64,000 bases of DNA, from the NCBI GenBank assembly GCA_965228955.1, contig OZ245848.1, positions 4,898,001 through 4,962,000 of the forward strand. The letters run 5' to 3'. Source of the stretch: JANSWY01 sp965228955. GTDB lineage: Bacteria; Bacteroidota; Bacteroidia; Cytophagales; Cyclobacteriaceae. Below the pieces are notes generated by a model, which saw nothing but the letters and a program-made list of their open reading frames with translations, did no database searches and was not told where the DNA came from. Of the stretch, positions 1 through 8,304 are shown one piece after another; positions within the stretch are counted from its first letter, which is position 1, and each line of letters opens with the position of its first letter. A program made the translations under genes and the position numbers.

Positions 1-310
1 TTGGATTTGAAGGAACATCTCCTGATGCAGTCCCGGAAGAAGTTTGAGTATATCCTTTCCAGGATGATCCATCATATTGATAATATGCTCCAATATCCGT
101 ATCATAAACAACGAGACCTGTAGCTGGAGAAGAAATTGAATTTCTCTGTGAAGTGGTCATTCTAGGCGCAACGAACCCTTTGGACTCTGATTGCAAATCC
201 AAAATAGCTGAGGCATCAGCGGAAGATCCATCATCATTTATAACAATGTTTTGTGCCTGAATGTAAATGTGTCCCGTTAGTAACAGTAATAGTAAGTAGT
301 ATTTTTTCAT
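1..310 (-). CDS. Secreted or surface protein, N-terminal part (runs off the window)
   Basis: Reading down from an ATG at 310 gives an open frame to the window edge (103 codons). The product begins with a signal peptide (MKKYYLLLLLLTGHIYIQAQ) and continues with the segment SSADASAILDLQSESKGF, then VAPRMTTSQRNSI and TGLVVYDTD. That block is typical of the N-terminus of large Bacteroidota surface proteins of the tail-fibre or adhesin type. It is only an N-terminal fragment here, so length and function cannot be judged. A longer minus-strand frame over 234-452 is a shadow of this one. Confidence 0.7.
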   Translation of the reverse strand, partial: MKKYYLLLLLLTGHIYIQAQNIVINDDGSSADASAILDLQSESKGFVAPRMTTSQRNSISSPATGLVVYDTDIGAYYQYDGSSWKGYTQTSSGTASGDVPSNP

Positions 311-478
311 GGCAGTTTGACTGTATAATTACAAATACGACAGGAGAATCTGTAAAACCCCACCCCCCGGATTTAGTAATAATATAAGATTTTAATTTGA
401 GTGGCACCAAATATATTCGAACCAACGAGTGAAAAACAACACAAACTAACAACCAACCGTTATTTGCAAAAAATTATT

Positions 479-492
479 TACAAACGTTTGTA
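479..492. promoter_or_regulatory. 14-bp perfect palindrome overlapping the sdpC-like promoter
   Basis: TACAAACGTTTGTA is a perfect 14-bp palindrome with a central CG. It ends 64 bp before the sdpC-like start and overlaps the TTTG box of the proposed promoter. The position suits a repressor operator. No regulator gene lies next to it, so the binding protein is unknown. Confidence 0.5.
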
Positions 493-517
493 TTTTTCTT
501 AAAATGGAATAATTTCA
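487..517 (+). promoter_or_regulatory. Probable promoter of the sdp-like operon
   Basis: TTTG (487-490), 19 bases, then TAATTTCA (510-517) resembles the Bacteroidota sigma consensus TTTG-N19-21-TAnnTTTG, with two mismatches at the end of the -7 box. Transcription would start about 30 bases before the ATG at 557. Confidence 0.5.
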
Positions 518-556
518 TAGATCATTTATTATTAACCAAACTAATTAATTACGACT

Positions 557-1321
557 ATGCTACTACAAATTCGAAAATTTGCTCAGCGTTCTTACATAAC
601 TATACCGTTATGTGCAATAATGTTATTTTTTACTACGGCTTGTAGTACAAATGAGGTAACTACAGAGCAACCAGAAACGATATCTGGTAAGGAGCTTTTT
701 AAAAGTATCTTTTTTGCAACCGGTGAGTATGCACTGAAACTTAGTTCACAAAGCAGCCAATACGAAATGTTTCAATCTCTATCAGAGGAAGCTCAGATAG
801 ATATAGAGACTAAAATCAACCAATTAGTGGAAGTAATAGAACGAAATAGCCCCGATTTCTTTGCTGATTTCCAGGAGGCAATGTATACGAGTAATCATCA
901 TATCATCAAAACTGCAATGGAAGAAGGATCCAAGCTCGTATTTGAGGGTCTAAAAGAAGTGATGCCTGAGATTAGTGCTGTTAACGAACAGATTACTGCT
1001 GATATCGAAAGCGGGCTGATCACGACAGACGGTGTGATCGATGAGGGAAAAATTGAATTAAGAAAAGCAGAATACGAGAGATTACTGAATAATAATATTA
1101 TTTCTGGTGGCAGAGAAGAAGCTTGCTCACTTGCGATTGTCTGTGTTGTATATTTTGCTGTGGCAGCACATAATACTGTTGCTGTGACCGCACTGGCTGC
1201 TGTTGCAATTGCCGGAGCACTTTGGTTGGCTGTAACAGTACCTGAGGAGATGATCGATGCGAGATCAATCGATCCATTGGAGTATGAAATAATGATCAAT
1301 GAAATTGCAAACTCTCTTTAA
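557..1321 (+). CDS. SdpC-like antimicrobial peptide precursor
   Basis: This is the likely toxin precursor of an Sdp-type system. The 254-residue product has an N-terminal export signal ending in FFTTAC (Cys29, a loose lipobox). Residues 43-60 (SGKELFKSIFFATGEYAL) match the motif I know from SdpC-family proteins. A polar helical region follows, and then a long hydrophobic segment at about 190-231 with Cys190 and Cys196 five residues apart. In Bacillus subtilis the mature SDP peptide is 42 residues, is cut from inside SdpC and has a disulfide between two Cys with this same spacing. The gene is first in a four-gene unit whose next members look like SdpA, SdpB and an SdpI-type immunity protein. 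Family membership is from motif memory plus context; toxicity is inferred. Confidence 0.72.
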   Translation: MLLQIRKFAQRSYITIPLCAIMLFFTTACSTNEVTTEQPETISGKELFKSIFFATGEYALKLSSQSSQYEMFQSLSEEAQIDIETKINQLVEVIERNSPDFFADFQEAMYTSNHHIIKTAMEEGSKLVFEGLKEVMPEISAVNEQITADIESGLITTDGVIDEGKIELRKAEYERLLNNNIISGGREEACSLAIVCVVYFAVAAHNTVAVTALAAVAIAGALWLAVTVPEEMIDARSIDPLEYEIMINEIANSL

Positions 1322-1349
1322 TATCAATTAAAGTAATAACAATACCTGA

Positions 1350-1901
1350 ATGATGTCTGGATACCGCTATACAATCACATTTATTTTAATATTATGTCTA
1401 GGTGCCTTTGTTTTCATTCAGGTACTGTTTTCTTCATTACCCTTTAATCCTTCAAGAACAAAAATTGATTTTCAAAAATCAGTTTTTACGTTCTTGCCTC
1501 AGGGCTGGGCATTTTTCACAAGAAGCCCGAGAGAGGCTCAGGTTGTACTTTATTATTACGACAATGGGGACTTAAAAAGGGTTAATCACAAACATTCAAG
1601 TCATTACAACATTTTCGGCTTAAGAAGGAAGTCCACAGCAATCATGTCTGAATTACAGTACTTTAAAATGAACATTCCCGAAGAGAATTATATCAATACA
1701 GAATGGAATTATCAGAGGGACCTTATTGGTGAAATCCCTGAGAATTCGATCGAAGTGAGTAATGAATATTCTGATCCTCTTTTATGTGGGCAATATGTTC
1801 TGGTGTTTCAGGAACCAGTGCCATGGGCGTGGCTTGACTCGATTGAAAAAATAAAAATGCCTGCAAAAGTTATAAAACTTGATATCACATGTCAAAACTA
1901 A
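1350..1901 (+). CDS. SdpA-like toxin maturation protein
   Basis: The 183-residue protein has one N-terminal transmembrane helix (about 9-30) and a mainly extracytoplasmic remainder. LPQGWAFFTRSPRE (about 50-63), an NIFGLRRKS segment and a C-terminal LLCGQYVLVFQEPVPWAW match the pattern of SdpA-family proteins. In Bacillus, SdpA works with SdpB to turn SdpC into active SDP peptide; the chemistry is not settled. The start is 28 bp after the sdpC-like stop, and the gene overlaps the sdpB-like start by 13 bp, so translation is probably coupled. A second ATG at 1353 is also possible as start. I see no catalytic signature that would name an enzyme class. Confidence 0.72.
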   Translation: MMSGYRYTITFILILCLGAFVFIQVLFSSLPFNPSRTKIDFQKSVFTFLPQGWAFFTRSPREAQVVLYYYDNGDLKRVNHKHSSHYNIFGLRRKSTAIMSELQYFKMNIPEENYINTEWNYQRDLIGEIPENSIEVSNEYSDPLLCGQYVLVFQEPVPWAWLDSIEKIKMPAKVIKLDITCQN

Positions 1902-2806
1902 AACAGCTGGAATTATATCTGGAGAATTGGACATCCCATAACTATGTCTACACACCAGTAATTGGATTAGCCAGATCTGTGATAGCAATGGGAACATTGT
2001 TAACCTTACTATCAAACAAAATCAGCTATTTAATGCCCCAGTTAGCAGATGGCACCATATTGAACCCTCTGCTAAACCCTATGTCTCCGGTGAATAAATA
2101 TAACTTTTTCCTAATCCTGGGAACAGAGAATGTGGTAATCATGAAATGGCTGGCTATTTTGTTTCTATTAGCTGTAATACTTGGTTATTTACCCCAGGTT
2201 ACGTCATTTCTACATTGGTGGATTAGTATAAGCTTTGTATTCTTCTCAGCAATCATTGACGGAGGTGATCAAATTGCAGCAGTATTAACATTTCTATTGA
2301 TCCCTTTATGTTTGACAGATCCCAGGGCAAATCATTGGTCCCGGCATGCATTTGAACGAAGAAGTCCACTTAATTTGGTTGGGTTATTCTCTCATACCTT
2401 AATCAGGTTACAAGTTGCAATTATTTATCTACATGCCGCAACCGGAAAGTTCGTGGTAACTGAATGGATGAACGGTACTGCGATATACTATTGGTTTTCA
2501 CATAGCGTATTTGGTATGCAACCGTGGTTAGAGGCCATTAGCTTTCCAATTCTCAAGAATGATATCACAGTAACCTTACTTACCTACTCCGTTTTGATCT
2601 TTGAGCTAACCTTGTTTCTTGCCTTTACTATGTCTAAAAGGATTAGACTTAGGTTACTTCCTTTCGCCATAGCCTTTCATTTCTTTATTATTTTATATCA
2701 TGGGATTTTCTCTTTCTTTTTCTCAATTGCAGCGGGATTGATTATCTATTTAACACCTTTAAGCTTGGAGTTTGTTAAAATCAAGAAATGGGCAAAAATG
2801 CATTGA
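1889..2806 (+). CDS. SdpB-like multispanning maturation protein (HTTM-type)
   Basis: This 305-residue integral membrane protein has about seven or eight hydrophobic helices. The N-terminal VIGLARSVIAMGTLLTLL and the central IIDGGDQIAAVLTFLLIPLC are typical of SdpB. The later IIYLHAATGKFVVTEWMNGT segment resembles the HTTM fold shared with vitamin-K-dependent carboxylase relatives. SdpB is needed with SdpA to mature SDP toxin in Bacillus. Here the gene overlaps its upstream neighbour by 13 bp and the immunity-like gene by 19 bp, which argues for one transcript. The role is inferred from family and context. Confidence 0.75.
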   Translation: MSKLKQLELYLENWTSHNYVYTPVIGLARSVIAMGTLLTLLSNKISYLMPQLADGTILNPLLNPMSPVNKYNFFLILGTENVVIMKWLAILFLLAVILGYLPQVTSFLHWWISISFVFFSAIIDGGDQIAAVLTFLLIPLCLTDPRANHWSRHAFERRSPLNLVGLFSHTLIRLQVAIIYLHAATGKFVVTEWMNGTAIYYWFSHSVFGMQPWLEAISFPILKNDITVTLLTYSVLIFELTLFLAFTMSKRIRLRLLPFAIAFHFFIILYHGIFSFFFSIAAGLIIYLTPLSLEFVKIKKWAKMH

Positions 2807-3246
2807 CAATATTCAGTGCCAGTCTATCAGTCACCTTAATCCACCTCTTACTTGTCTGGTGGCATTATGGAAATGTTTCTGCTGAAGTCCCATTGCATAT
2901 CAACTTTGAAGGTCAAATAGATCATATAGGTTCCAAATCAAAATTATGGTATGTCCCTGCTTTAAGCATGGTACTGTTGCTAGTCTTGTTTTTATTGGCC
3001 AGAAAACCGGAAGCATTGAATTATGGTACAGAGTTAAATGAATTCAGCGCTAAAAAAATGTATTTAAGGATGCAACATTTCCTAGCTTGCTTATCACTTT
3101 TGATTAGTTCGCTGTTTCTATTGACACTTGCCCTAAGTTTCAGAGTAGTTAATCTGAATAACATTAACAATTTTGTTTTTATTACCCTTTTCTTTATCAT
3201 CCTCATTCTGCCCATTTTAACCAGATATATTTTCACCAGGAGCTAA
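2788..3246 (+). CDS. SdpI-like immunity protein (DUF1648 half only)
   Basis: The 152-residue protein has about four transmembrane helices. Between the first two lies EVPLHINFEGQIDHIGSKSK, which fits the DUF1648 pattern (P-x-H-x-N-x-x-G-x-x-D plus SK) found at the N-terminus of SdpI. In Bacillus, SdpI is about 207 residues, protects the producer from SDP and sequesters the repressor SdpR. This protein is shorter and I do not recognise the C-terminal SdpI half. It overlaps the sdpB-like gene by 19 bp, the expected place for an immunity gene. Immunity is inferred. Confidence 0.62.
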   Translation: MGKNALTIFSASLSVTLIHLLLVWWHYGNVSAEVPLHINFEGQIDHIGSKSKLWYVPALSMVLLLVLFLLARKPEALNYGTELNEFSAKKMYLRMQHFLACLSLLISSLFLLTLALSFRVVNLNNINNFVFITLFFIILILPILTRYIFTRS

Positions 3247-3333
3247 CACTATAACCTCTTCTAAAAATTCCCCGTTTAAATATTTGTAGGCATTCTACAT
3301 CAACCATTATTAAAACATACACTATCTAAAACT

Positions 3334-3711
3334 ATGACCAACAAAGAACGTCTCTATGACACACTCGGGGAATTACTGTATGCAGTTACGAAAGCAGATG
3401 GAATAATTCACGAAGAACAATTAACAGCACTTGAGGAAATTATAAAAGATCATCCATGGGCATCAAATATCAAATGGTCATTCAACTACGAATTGGAGCA
3501 TAACCACACAGTTAATGACGTTTATGATAAGGTGATAAGCTTTTGTCATGGATATGGTCCTACCGCCGAATATGAGGAATTCATAGACCTGATGAATAAG
3601 ATTGCAATTGCTAATGGAGTTGTAGATCAAAGGGAGGAAAACCTAATCAAATCCTTTACCGAAGATTTAACAGAGCGTTTCCGTGCTGATATTGAGAAAC
3701 TAATGAATTAG
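3334..3711 (+). CDS. TerB-like domain protein
   Basis: The 125-residue soluble protein is all helical, with two acidic repeats: AVTKADGIIHEEQLTALEEI near the start and AIANGVVDQREENLI near the end. These ADG-x-I-x-x-E type loops are characteristic of TerB/DjlA-N-terminal domains, which are linked to stress or tellurite functions, often by metal binding. It starts 87 bp after the sdp-like operon and might be read through from it, but nothing ties it to that system. Its stop overlaps the converging deoD stop in the four bases TTAG. Confidence 0.65.
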   Translation: MTNKERLYDTLGELLYAVTKADGIIHEEQLTALEEIIKDHPWASNIKWSFNYELEHNHTVNDVYDKVISFCHGYGPTAEYEEFIDLMNKIAIANGVVDQREENLIKSFTEDLTERFRADIEKLMN

Positions 3712-4406
3712 GCTATCTCTAAAGCCAGTTTCATCATATCCGTGAAAGATTTTTCTCGTTGTTGAGGGGATGTCATTGTTCCTTCAACAATGTGATCGCT
3801 TGCTGTGAGGATGGAAAGGCCTTTCAATTTATTTCTTGCGGCAAATTGATATATCGCATAGCTTTCCATTTCAGCTCCCATTACACCGTGATCGGCCCAA
3901 ACCTTCCACCAATCAGGAACAGGATTGTAAAAATTATCCGAGCTAAATATGTTACCTACTTTGATGGAGATACCCAGCTCTTTGCTTTTTGAGACACATT
4001 TTTCCAGTAATTCGAAATCGCAAATTGGAGCGAATACGGATTGACCAAATACCTTTTTCTGGATAGAAGAATCTGAACAGGCTCCCATGGCAACCACTAC
4101 CTGACCAAGTTGAATTTCTGGTTGGATACTACCAAAAGTGCCTACTCTTATCAAGTTTTTAGCACCACAATTTGCCAGCTCATGCAAATAAATAAGTGTA
4201 GATGGAATTCCCATTCCAGTTGCTTGCACCGATACCATTGTCCCATTGTAGTAACCACTATATCCATACATTCCTCTTATTTCATTGAAACAGAAGTGAT
4301 CATCTAAAAATGTTTCTGCAATATATTTTGCCCTCAATGGATCTCCAGGAAGCAGTACTGTCTCAGCAATGTCCTCGTTTTTTGCAGCAAGATGGATATT
4401 TGTCAT
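3708..4406 (-). CDS. deoD: Purine nucleoside phosphorylase, DeoD type
   Basis: This cytosolic enzyme splits purine (deoxy)ribonucleosides with phosphate to give free base and (deoxy)ribose-1-phosphate for purine salvage. The 232-residue length fits the hexameric DeoD family. Visible motifs are LLPGDPLRAKYIAE near the N-terminus (phosphate binding), RVGTFGSI (about 87-94), MGAEMESYAIY (ribose-binding Glu residues) and TASDHIVEG with the catalytic Asp. The gene converges on the TerB-like gene and is divergent from the sigma-factor gene at 4492. Confidence 0.92.
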   Translation of the reverse strand: MTNIHLAAKNEDIAETVLLPGDPLRAKYIAETFLDDHFCFNEIRGMYGYSGYYNGTMVSVQATGMGIPSTLIYLHELANCGAKNLIRVGTFGSIQPEIQLGQVVVAMGACSDSSIQKKVFGQSVFAPICDFELLEKCVSKSKELGISIKVGNIFSSDNFYNPVPDWWKVWADHGVMGAEMESYAIYQFAARNKLKGLSILTASDHIVEGTMTSPQQREKSFTDMMKLALEIA

Positions 4407-4491
4407 TATTATCTCCGTTTGTTTAAATATAATTAATTGAGAAATTATGCGTCTTTATCTGTTCATTTTCGTGTGATATAAAAAAGATATA

Positions 4492-5034
4492 ATGGATCCA
4501 AGAGTTCTTGAAATATGGGAAGAGTTTCATGACAAGCTTAAAGCTTATGCATTATCTAAGTTGAAGAACGAAGATGACACTAATGATTTGCTTCAGGAAG
4601 TCTTCATCAAGATTCACAGTAATCTGGAAAAGATTGAAACCAGTGAAAATTCTAAGTATTATTTAATCGCTATTGTACGAAACGCGATAAATGATTTCTA
4701 TCGACACAGGCAGATTAATGAAAATGAAGAATTCTTAATTGATAAACCACAGGAAAGCGAAGACAGACTAAATGAAATCGTTGCAAATTTTTGTGTAGGA
4801 CCTCTCATTAAAAAACTTCCCGAGAAGTATAAAGAAGCATTATTGCTCTCAGATATTGCTGGAATTCCTCAAAAAGAATTAGCAGAGCAATTAGGTATGT
4901 CATATACTGGGTTGAAATCTCGAGTACAGAGAGGCAGGACCAAATTAAAAGATCTGATTCTAGGTTGCTGCAAATTTGAAAATGACAAATACGGGAATCT
5001 TGTTGACGTTGGTAGTGATTGCTCTGGTTGTTAG
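4492..5034 (+). CDS. sigZ: ECF sigma factor, SigZ type
   Basis: The 180-residue protein has sigma region 2 at about 8-75 (DDTNDLLQEVFIKIHSNL, then YLIAIVRNAINDFYRHR) and region 4 at about 105-160 (LPEKYKEALLLSDIAGIPQKE, SRVQRGRTKLKDLI). The tail after region 4 has the Cys-rich pattern GCCKFENDKYGN and ends CSGC, as in SigZ proteins. The tail could bind a metal or sense redox state. No anti-sigma gene is adjacent; the downstream DUF3137 gene is on the other strand and converges 6 bp away. Confidence 0.82.
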   Translation: MDPRVLEIWEEFHDKLKAYALSKLKNEDDTNDLLQEVFIKIHSNLEKIETSENSKYYLIAIVRNAINDFYRHRQINENEEFLIDKPQESEDRLNEIVANFCVGPLIKKLPEKYKEALLLSDIAGIPQKELAEQLGMSYTGLKSRVQRGRTKLKDLILGCCKFENDKYGNLVDVGSDCSGC

Positions 5035-5040
5035 CAAATC

Positions 5041-5964
5041 CTAACTAGTCAGTGATTTAATTTGAGTCACATGTTTTATTAGAAGCGCAAAAACTTCTTC
5101 GACAGCTTTGGGATCCAGGATACTTTTTCCCAGGCTGATGGAGGTAGCAAAGTGAATTGTTCTCATAATGATATGTACCTCATCATCCACAAAAGACATA
5201 GTAAATAAAGTCCTATGATCCATTTCTTTTTCCATGTTTAGGATGGTTTCCATTTTTGAAGGAGTTATGACATCCAACACAGTCTCTTCGTCTGAGGAAT
5301 ACACGGTAAACACATTTTCGAATTCAGGAAGCTTTAAAGAGATTTCAGGTAAACTGGGTAACAATTTTGAAGCATTGGGAAGTGCGGATATCAAACTTAC
5401 TGCACTTTTGCCTAATCCGCTGACCCGAGGACCAATATAAATAGGTGACTCAACTGGCTTTGACATTTTTGCACAGTAATATATACCTGATATAAATTCA
5501 GTGGTACTGAAAGAATACGCTTCAATTTCCTGACCTGAAATTTCTCCGTAGAAATGGCTGCTTATTTTGAAATCATAATTTTCAGCTGACTGATTAAAAA
5601 TCAGCATGCTTCGATTCAACTTTTCAAAAAAATCTCCAAAAGCCAAGTCGTAGTTTAGATTAGGAAATAATGCTGGAGTGAGCTTAGAGATGATTTCTTC
5701 CTTGAAATACTTTTCATACTTGTGGTATATAAAAATGTAATCGAAAATGTGCCTAAAGAAATTCGCCATCATTAGGATGAGGGCAGTGAAAAAGATCACT
5801 CTGTTTGTATCTTGATAATAAACCATCACTGGTATACCGATTGCAGGGATTACAAAGAAGAGAACCAAATTTACCCTGACTCGCCTAAGTTTTCTTAACC
5901 TATGATTTTCGAGCTCTTGAAGATTACCAATGGAGTCTTTAATTAATGATTCTATAGTGCTCAT
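5041..5964 (-). CDS. DUF3137-like membrane protein
   Basis: The 307-residue protein starts with a basic helix (NHRLRKLRRVRV), followed by two close transmembrane helices (about 31-75) and a long cytoplasmic part. The segment KYFKEEIISKLTPALFPNLNY followed by phenylalanine-rich turns and an SSHFYGEISGQEIEAYSF strand resembles DUF3137 proteins, whose role is unknown. It stands alone on its strand with no operon partner. The family call is moderate. Confidence 0.6.
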   Translation of the reverse strand: MSTIESLIKDSIGNLQELENHRLRKLRRVRVNLVLFFVIPAIGIPVMVYYQDTNRVIFFTALILMMANFFRHIFDYIFIYHKYEKYFKEEIISKLTPALFPNLNYDLAFGDFFEKLNRSMLIFNQSAENYDFKISSHFYGEISGQEIEAYSFSTTEFISGIYYCAKMSKPVESPIYIGPRVSGLGKSAVSLISALPNASKLLPSLPEISLKLPEFENVFTVYSSDEETVLDVITPSKMETILNMEKEMDHRTLFTMSFVDDEVHIIMRTIHFATSISLGKSILDPKAVEEVFALLIKHVTQIKSLTS

Positions 5965-6053
5965 TGCTTGATCCTTTCAATTGTAAACACTGAATTTAGT
6001 ATAATACCTGATCTAAATCAACTTGACCTAGAAAGACAAATTTCAAAGTGCAC

Positions 6054-6085
6054 AAAAAAACCTGCTCCCAGAAGAAAGCAGGTTT
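6054..6085 (-). terminator. Intrinsic terminator of the FKBP gene
   Basis: Arms AAACCTGCT (6058-6066) and AGCAGGTTT (6077-6085) form a 9-bp stem. On the minus strand it is followed by a run of seven T, 23 bases past the stop of the FKBP gene. Confidence 0.85.
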
Positions 6086-6108
6086 CAATATCTTTATAAG
6101 TGTTGAAA

Positions 6109-6810
6109 CTATCTGTCTACAGAAATCAACTCTACTTCAAAAACCAATACAGAATTTGGAGGAATGGACGCACCAGAACCTCTTGGCCCATAGCCCAAAT
6201 CAGAAGGAATTACAAGCTCGGCTTTTCCACCTTCTTTCATCAATTGTAATCCTTCAGTCCAACCTCTGATCACTCCATTCAATGGGAATTGGATTGGCTC
6301 ACCTCTTTCAACAGAACTATCGAATACTGTTCCATCAATCAATTTACCCGTGTAATGAACGGTCACTTTATCTGTAGCCTCTGGACTGACCCCTGTTCCA
6401 GCAACAAGCTCTTTGTATTGAAGACCTGATTCAGTTTCGGTTACACCGTCTTTTGTCTTATTTTCTTCAAGGAAGTTTTTACCTGCTTCCAATGCTTTCT
6501 TGCCCTCTTCGATTCTAGCGGCATTTTTAAGCTCATCGTTTTTACGAACTACTGCCTGGCACTCAGCCATTGTAAGTTGTGGATTTTCAGCTAGTGCGTC
6601 TCTAATAGCCATTCCGATAATTTCTGGCTTCACATTTTCAATTTTAGCTTGTCTCATGGACTCACCAATCTGCACACCGTAGCTATAGCTTAAGCTATCA
6701 TAAAAAGACGTCAATTCAGCTGGAGCATCGCTGCTCTTAGTATTTTCATTACAAGAAGTGAATAAAGCAACAACTGCTAAAGACATTGCCAACACTTTAA
6801 TATTTTTCAT
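6109..6810 (-). CDS. FKBP-type peptidyl-prolyl isomerase lipoprotein
   Basis: This is an exported lipoprotein (lipobox LFTSC, Cys20) that speeds proline cis-trans isomerisation during folding of envelope proteins. An FKBP_N-type helical dimerisation region spans about 35-125, and the FKBP domain about 130-232, with YTGKLIDGTVFDSS, GVIRGWTEGLQLMKEGGKAE, SDLGYGPRG and IPPNSVLVFEVEL. The architecture and 233-residue length fit FkpA/Mip proteins. The gene is monocistronic with its own terminator. Confidence 0.92.
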   Translation of the reverse strand: MKNIKVLAMSLAVVALFTSCNENTKSSDAPAELTSFYDSLSYSYGVQIGESMRQAKIENVKPEIIGMAIRDALAENPQLTMAECQAVVRKNDELKNAARIEEGKKALEAGKNFLEENKTKDGVTETESGLQYKELVAGTGVSPEATDKVTVHYTGKLIDGTVFDSSVERGEPIQFPLNGVIRGWTEGLQLMKEGGKAELVIPSDLGYGPRGSGASIPPNSVLVFEVELISVDR

Positions 6811-6927
6811 TTGATTAGATTTTAATACGCTTGCGAATCTAGTGGATTAATTCCTAATGAGTTAACGGTTTGGGGATTATTAAATTAATCACTCCTAAAA
6901 TTGAAAATCTGTGGTGAAATATTCTGT

Positions 6928-6935
6928 TATATTTG
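6928..6935 (+). promoter_or_regulatory. Candidate -7 element for the DUF819 gene
   Basis: TATATTTG fits TAnnTTTG exactly, 29 bases before the ATG at 6965. The nearest upstream TTG (6901-6903) is 24 bases away, a little too far for the usual spacing, so only the -7 box is convincing. Confidence 0.4.
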
Positions 6936-6964
6936 AGCCTCAACAAACCTAAACCCGAAAAACT

Positions 6965-8221
6965 ATGCACGGAGGAACAGCGGATGCTCTTATTTCAAAT
7001 GACGCTATTGTTTTTGGAATCTTAATGATCATGCTGGCAGTTATTTTTAAAACTGCGTCGATGGAAACCCCTTTCTGGAAGAAGTTCTACAGTGTTGTTC
7101 CTATTATCTTACTTTGCTACTTTTTACCTTCACTGCTTAATACATTCGGGCTGGTAAACCCGGATGAATCCAGAGTTTATTTTGTTGCTTCGAGATACTT
7201 GTTACCAGCCTGTTTGGTGCTTCTTACTTTGAGTATAGATCTAAAGGAAATCCTGAAACTAGGCCCAAAGGCCCTGATTATGTTCGTCACGGCAACTATC
7301 AGTGTTGTAATAGGTGGACCAATCGCCATTATCGTTTCTTCATGGATCAATCCCGAGTGGGTTGGTGGAATGGGACCGGAGGCTGTATGGCGGGGTATGA
7401 GTACGATCGCTGGTAGTTGGATTGGTGGTGGAGCAAATCAGGCGGCTATGTTTGAAATGTTTGAGCCAAGTGGTGATTTATATTCAACGAGTATTGCAGT
7501 TGATATAATAGTTGGCGAATTATGGCTGGCAGCACTACTTATCGGGATTGGTAGAAGAGCTAGTATTGATAGATTTTTCAAGGCTGATAATTCATCTATT
7601 GAATCTTTGAAAACCAAAATGGAAGAATACAGTCAAAGTATAGCCAAGATTCCAACCACTAATGATTTAATGATCATTTTGGGGATTGCTTTTGGTATCA
7701 CAGGTTTCTCTCATTTGGTTGCCGACTGGCTGGCACCTACAATAGGTGAAAACTTTCCAGAGCTGAAAAAACTAAGTCTACACAAAGAATTCTTTTGGTT
7801 GATTGTTACAGCTACTACTGTTGGCATCATTATATCATTCACTAAAATCCGTGAACTAGAAGGGGCCGGAGCTTCCAAAATTGGCTCTGTATTCATCTTC
7901 ATATTAGTTGCGTCAATTGGAATGAAAATGGATGTACTTGCCATTCTTGACAACCCTGGATATTTCGTAGTTGGTATGATATGGATTTCAGTGCATGTTA
8001 TAATGCTCATTGTAATGGCCAAACTGATTCGCGCACCTTATTTCTTTTTAGCTGTGGGTAGTCAGGCGAATATTGGGGGAGCAGCATCGGCACCTGTTGT
8101 AGCTGCGGCATTCCATCCGAGCTTAGCTCCTGTAGGAGTATTACTGGCTGTTTTAGGGTATGCGCTTGGAACTTATGGTGCATACTTTTGCGGTATTTTG
8201 ATGCAGATGGCTTCTCAGTAA
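6965..8221 (+). CDS. DUF819 family integral membrane protein
   Basis: The 418-residue product has about ten or more transmembrane helices and fits DUF819, a group of putative transporters with no assigned substrate. Recognisable parts are the glycine-rich GSWIGGGANQAAMFEMF near residue 155-171 and a C-terminal GSQANIGGAASAPVVAAAFH, a pair of inverted re-entrant-like motifs typical of secondary transporters. It is followed, after 83 bases, by the Cys-rich miniprotein gene. I cannot infer a substrate. Confidence 0.8.
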   Translation: MHGGTADALISNDAIVFGILMIMLAVIFKTASMETPFWKKFYSVVPIILLCYFLPSLLNTFGLVNPDESRVYFVASRYLLPACLVLLTLSIDLKEILKLGPKALIMFVTATISVVIGGPIAIIVSSWINPEWVGGMGPEAVWRGMSTIAGSWIGGGANQAAMFEMFEPSGDLYSTSIAVDIIVGELWLAALLIGIGRRASIDRFFKADNSSIESLKTKMEEYSQSIAKIPTTNDLMIILGIAFGITGFSHLVADWLAPTIGENFPELKKLSLHKEFFWLIVTATTVGIIISFTKIRELEGAGASKIGSVFIFILVASIGMKMDVLAILDNPGYFVVGMIWISVHVIMLIVMAKLIRAPYFFLAVGSQANIGGAASAPVVAAAFHPSLAPVGVLLAVLGYALGTYGAYFCGILMQMASQ

Positions 8222-8304
8222 AAGATATCCATTCCTCTGAATCTTTTTTTTCTTAATAGTTGAGTCTTTTTGAAGTTATACCGTCTTCTCAATAAAACAC
8301 TATT

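Noticed and set aside
234..452. 72-residue minus-strand frame
   Set aside because: It overlaps the true signal-peptide frame of the surface protein gene in another frame and its sequence has no coding character.
898..1299. 133-residue minus-strand frame
   Set aside because: It is antisense to the sdpC-like gene and mirrors its codon pattern.
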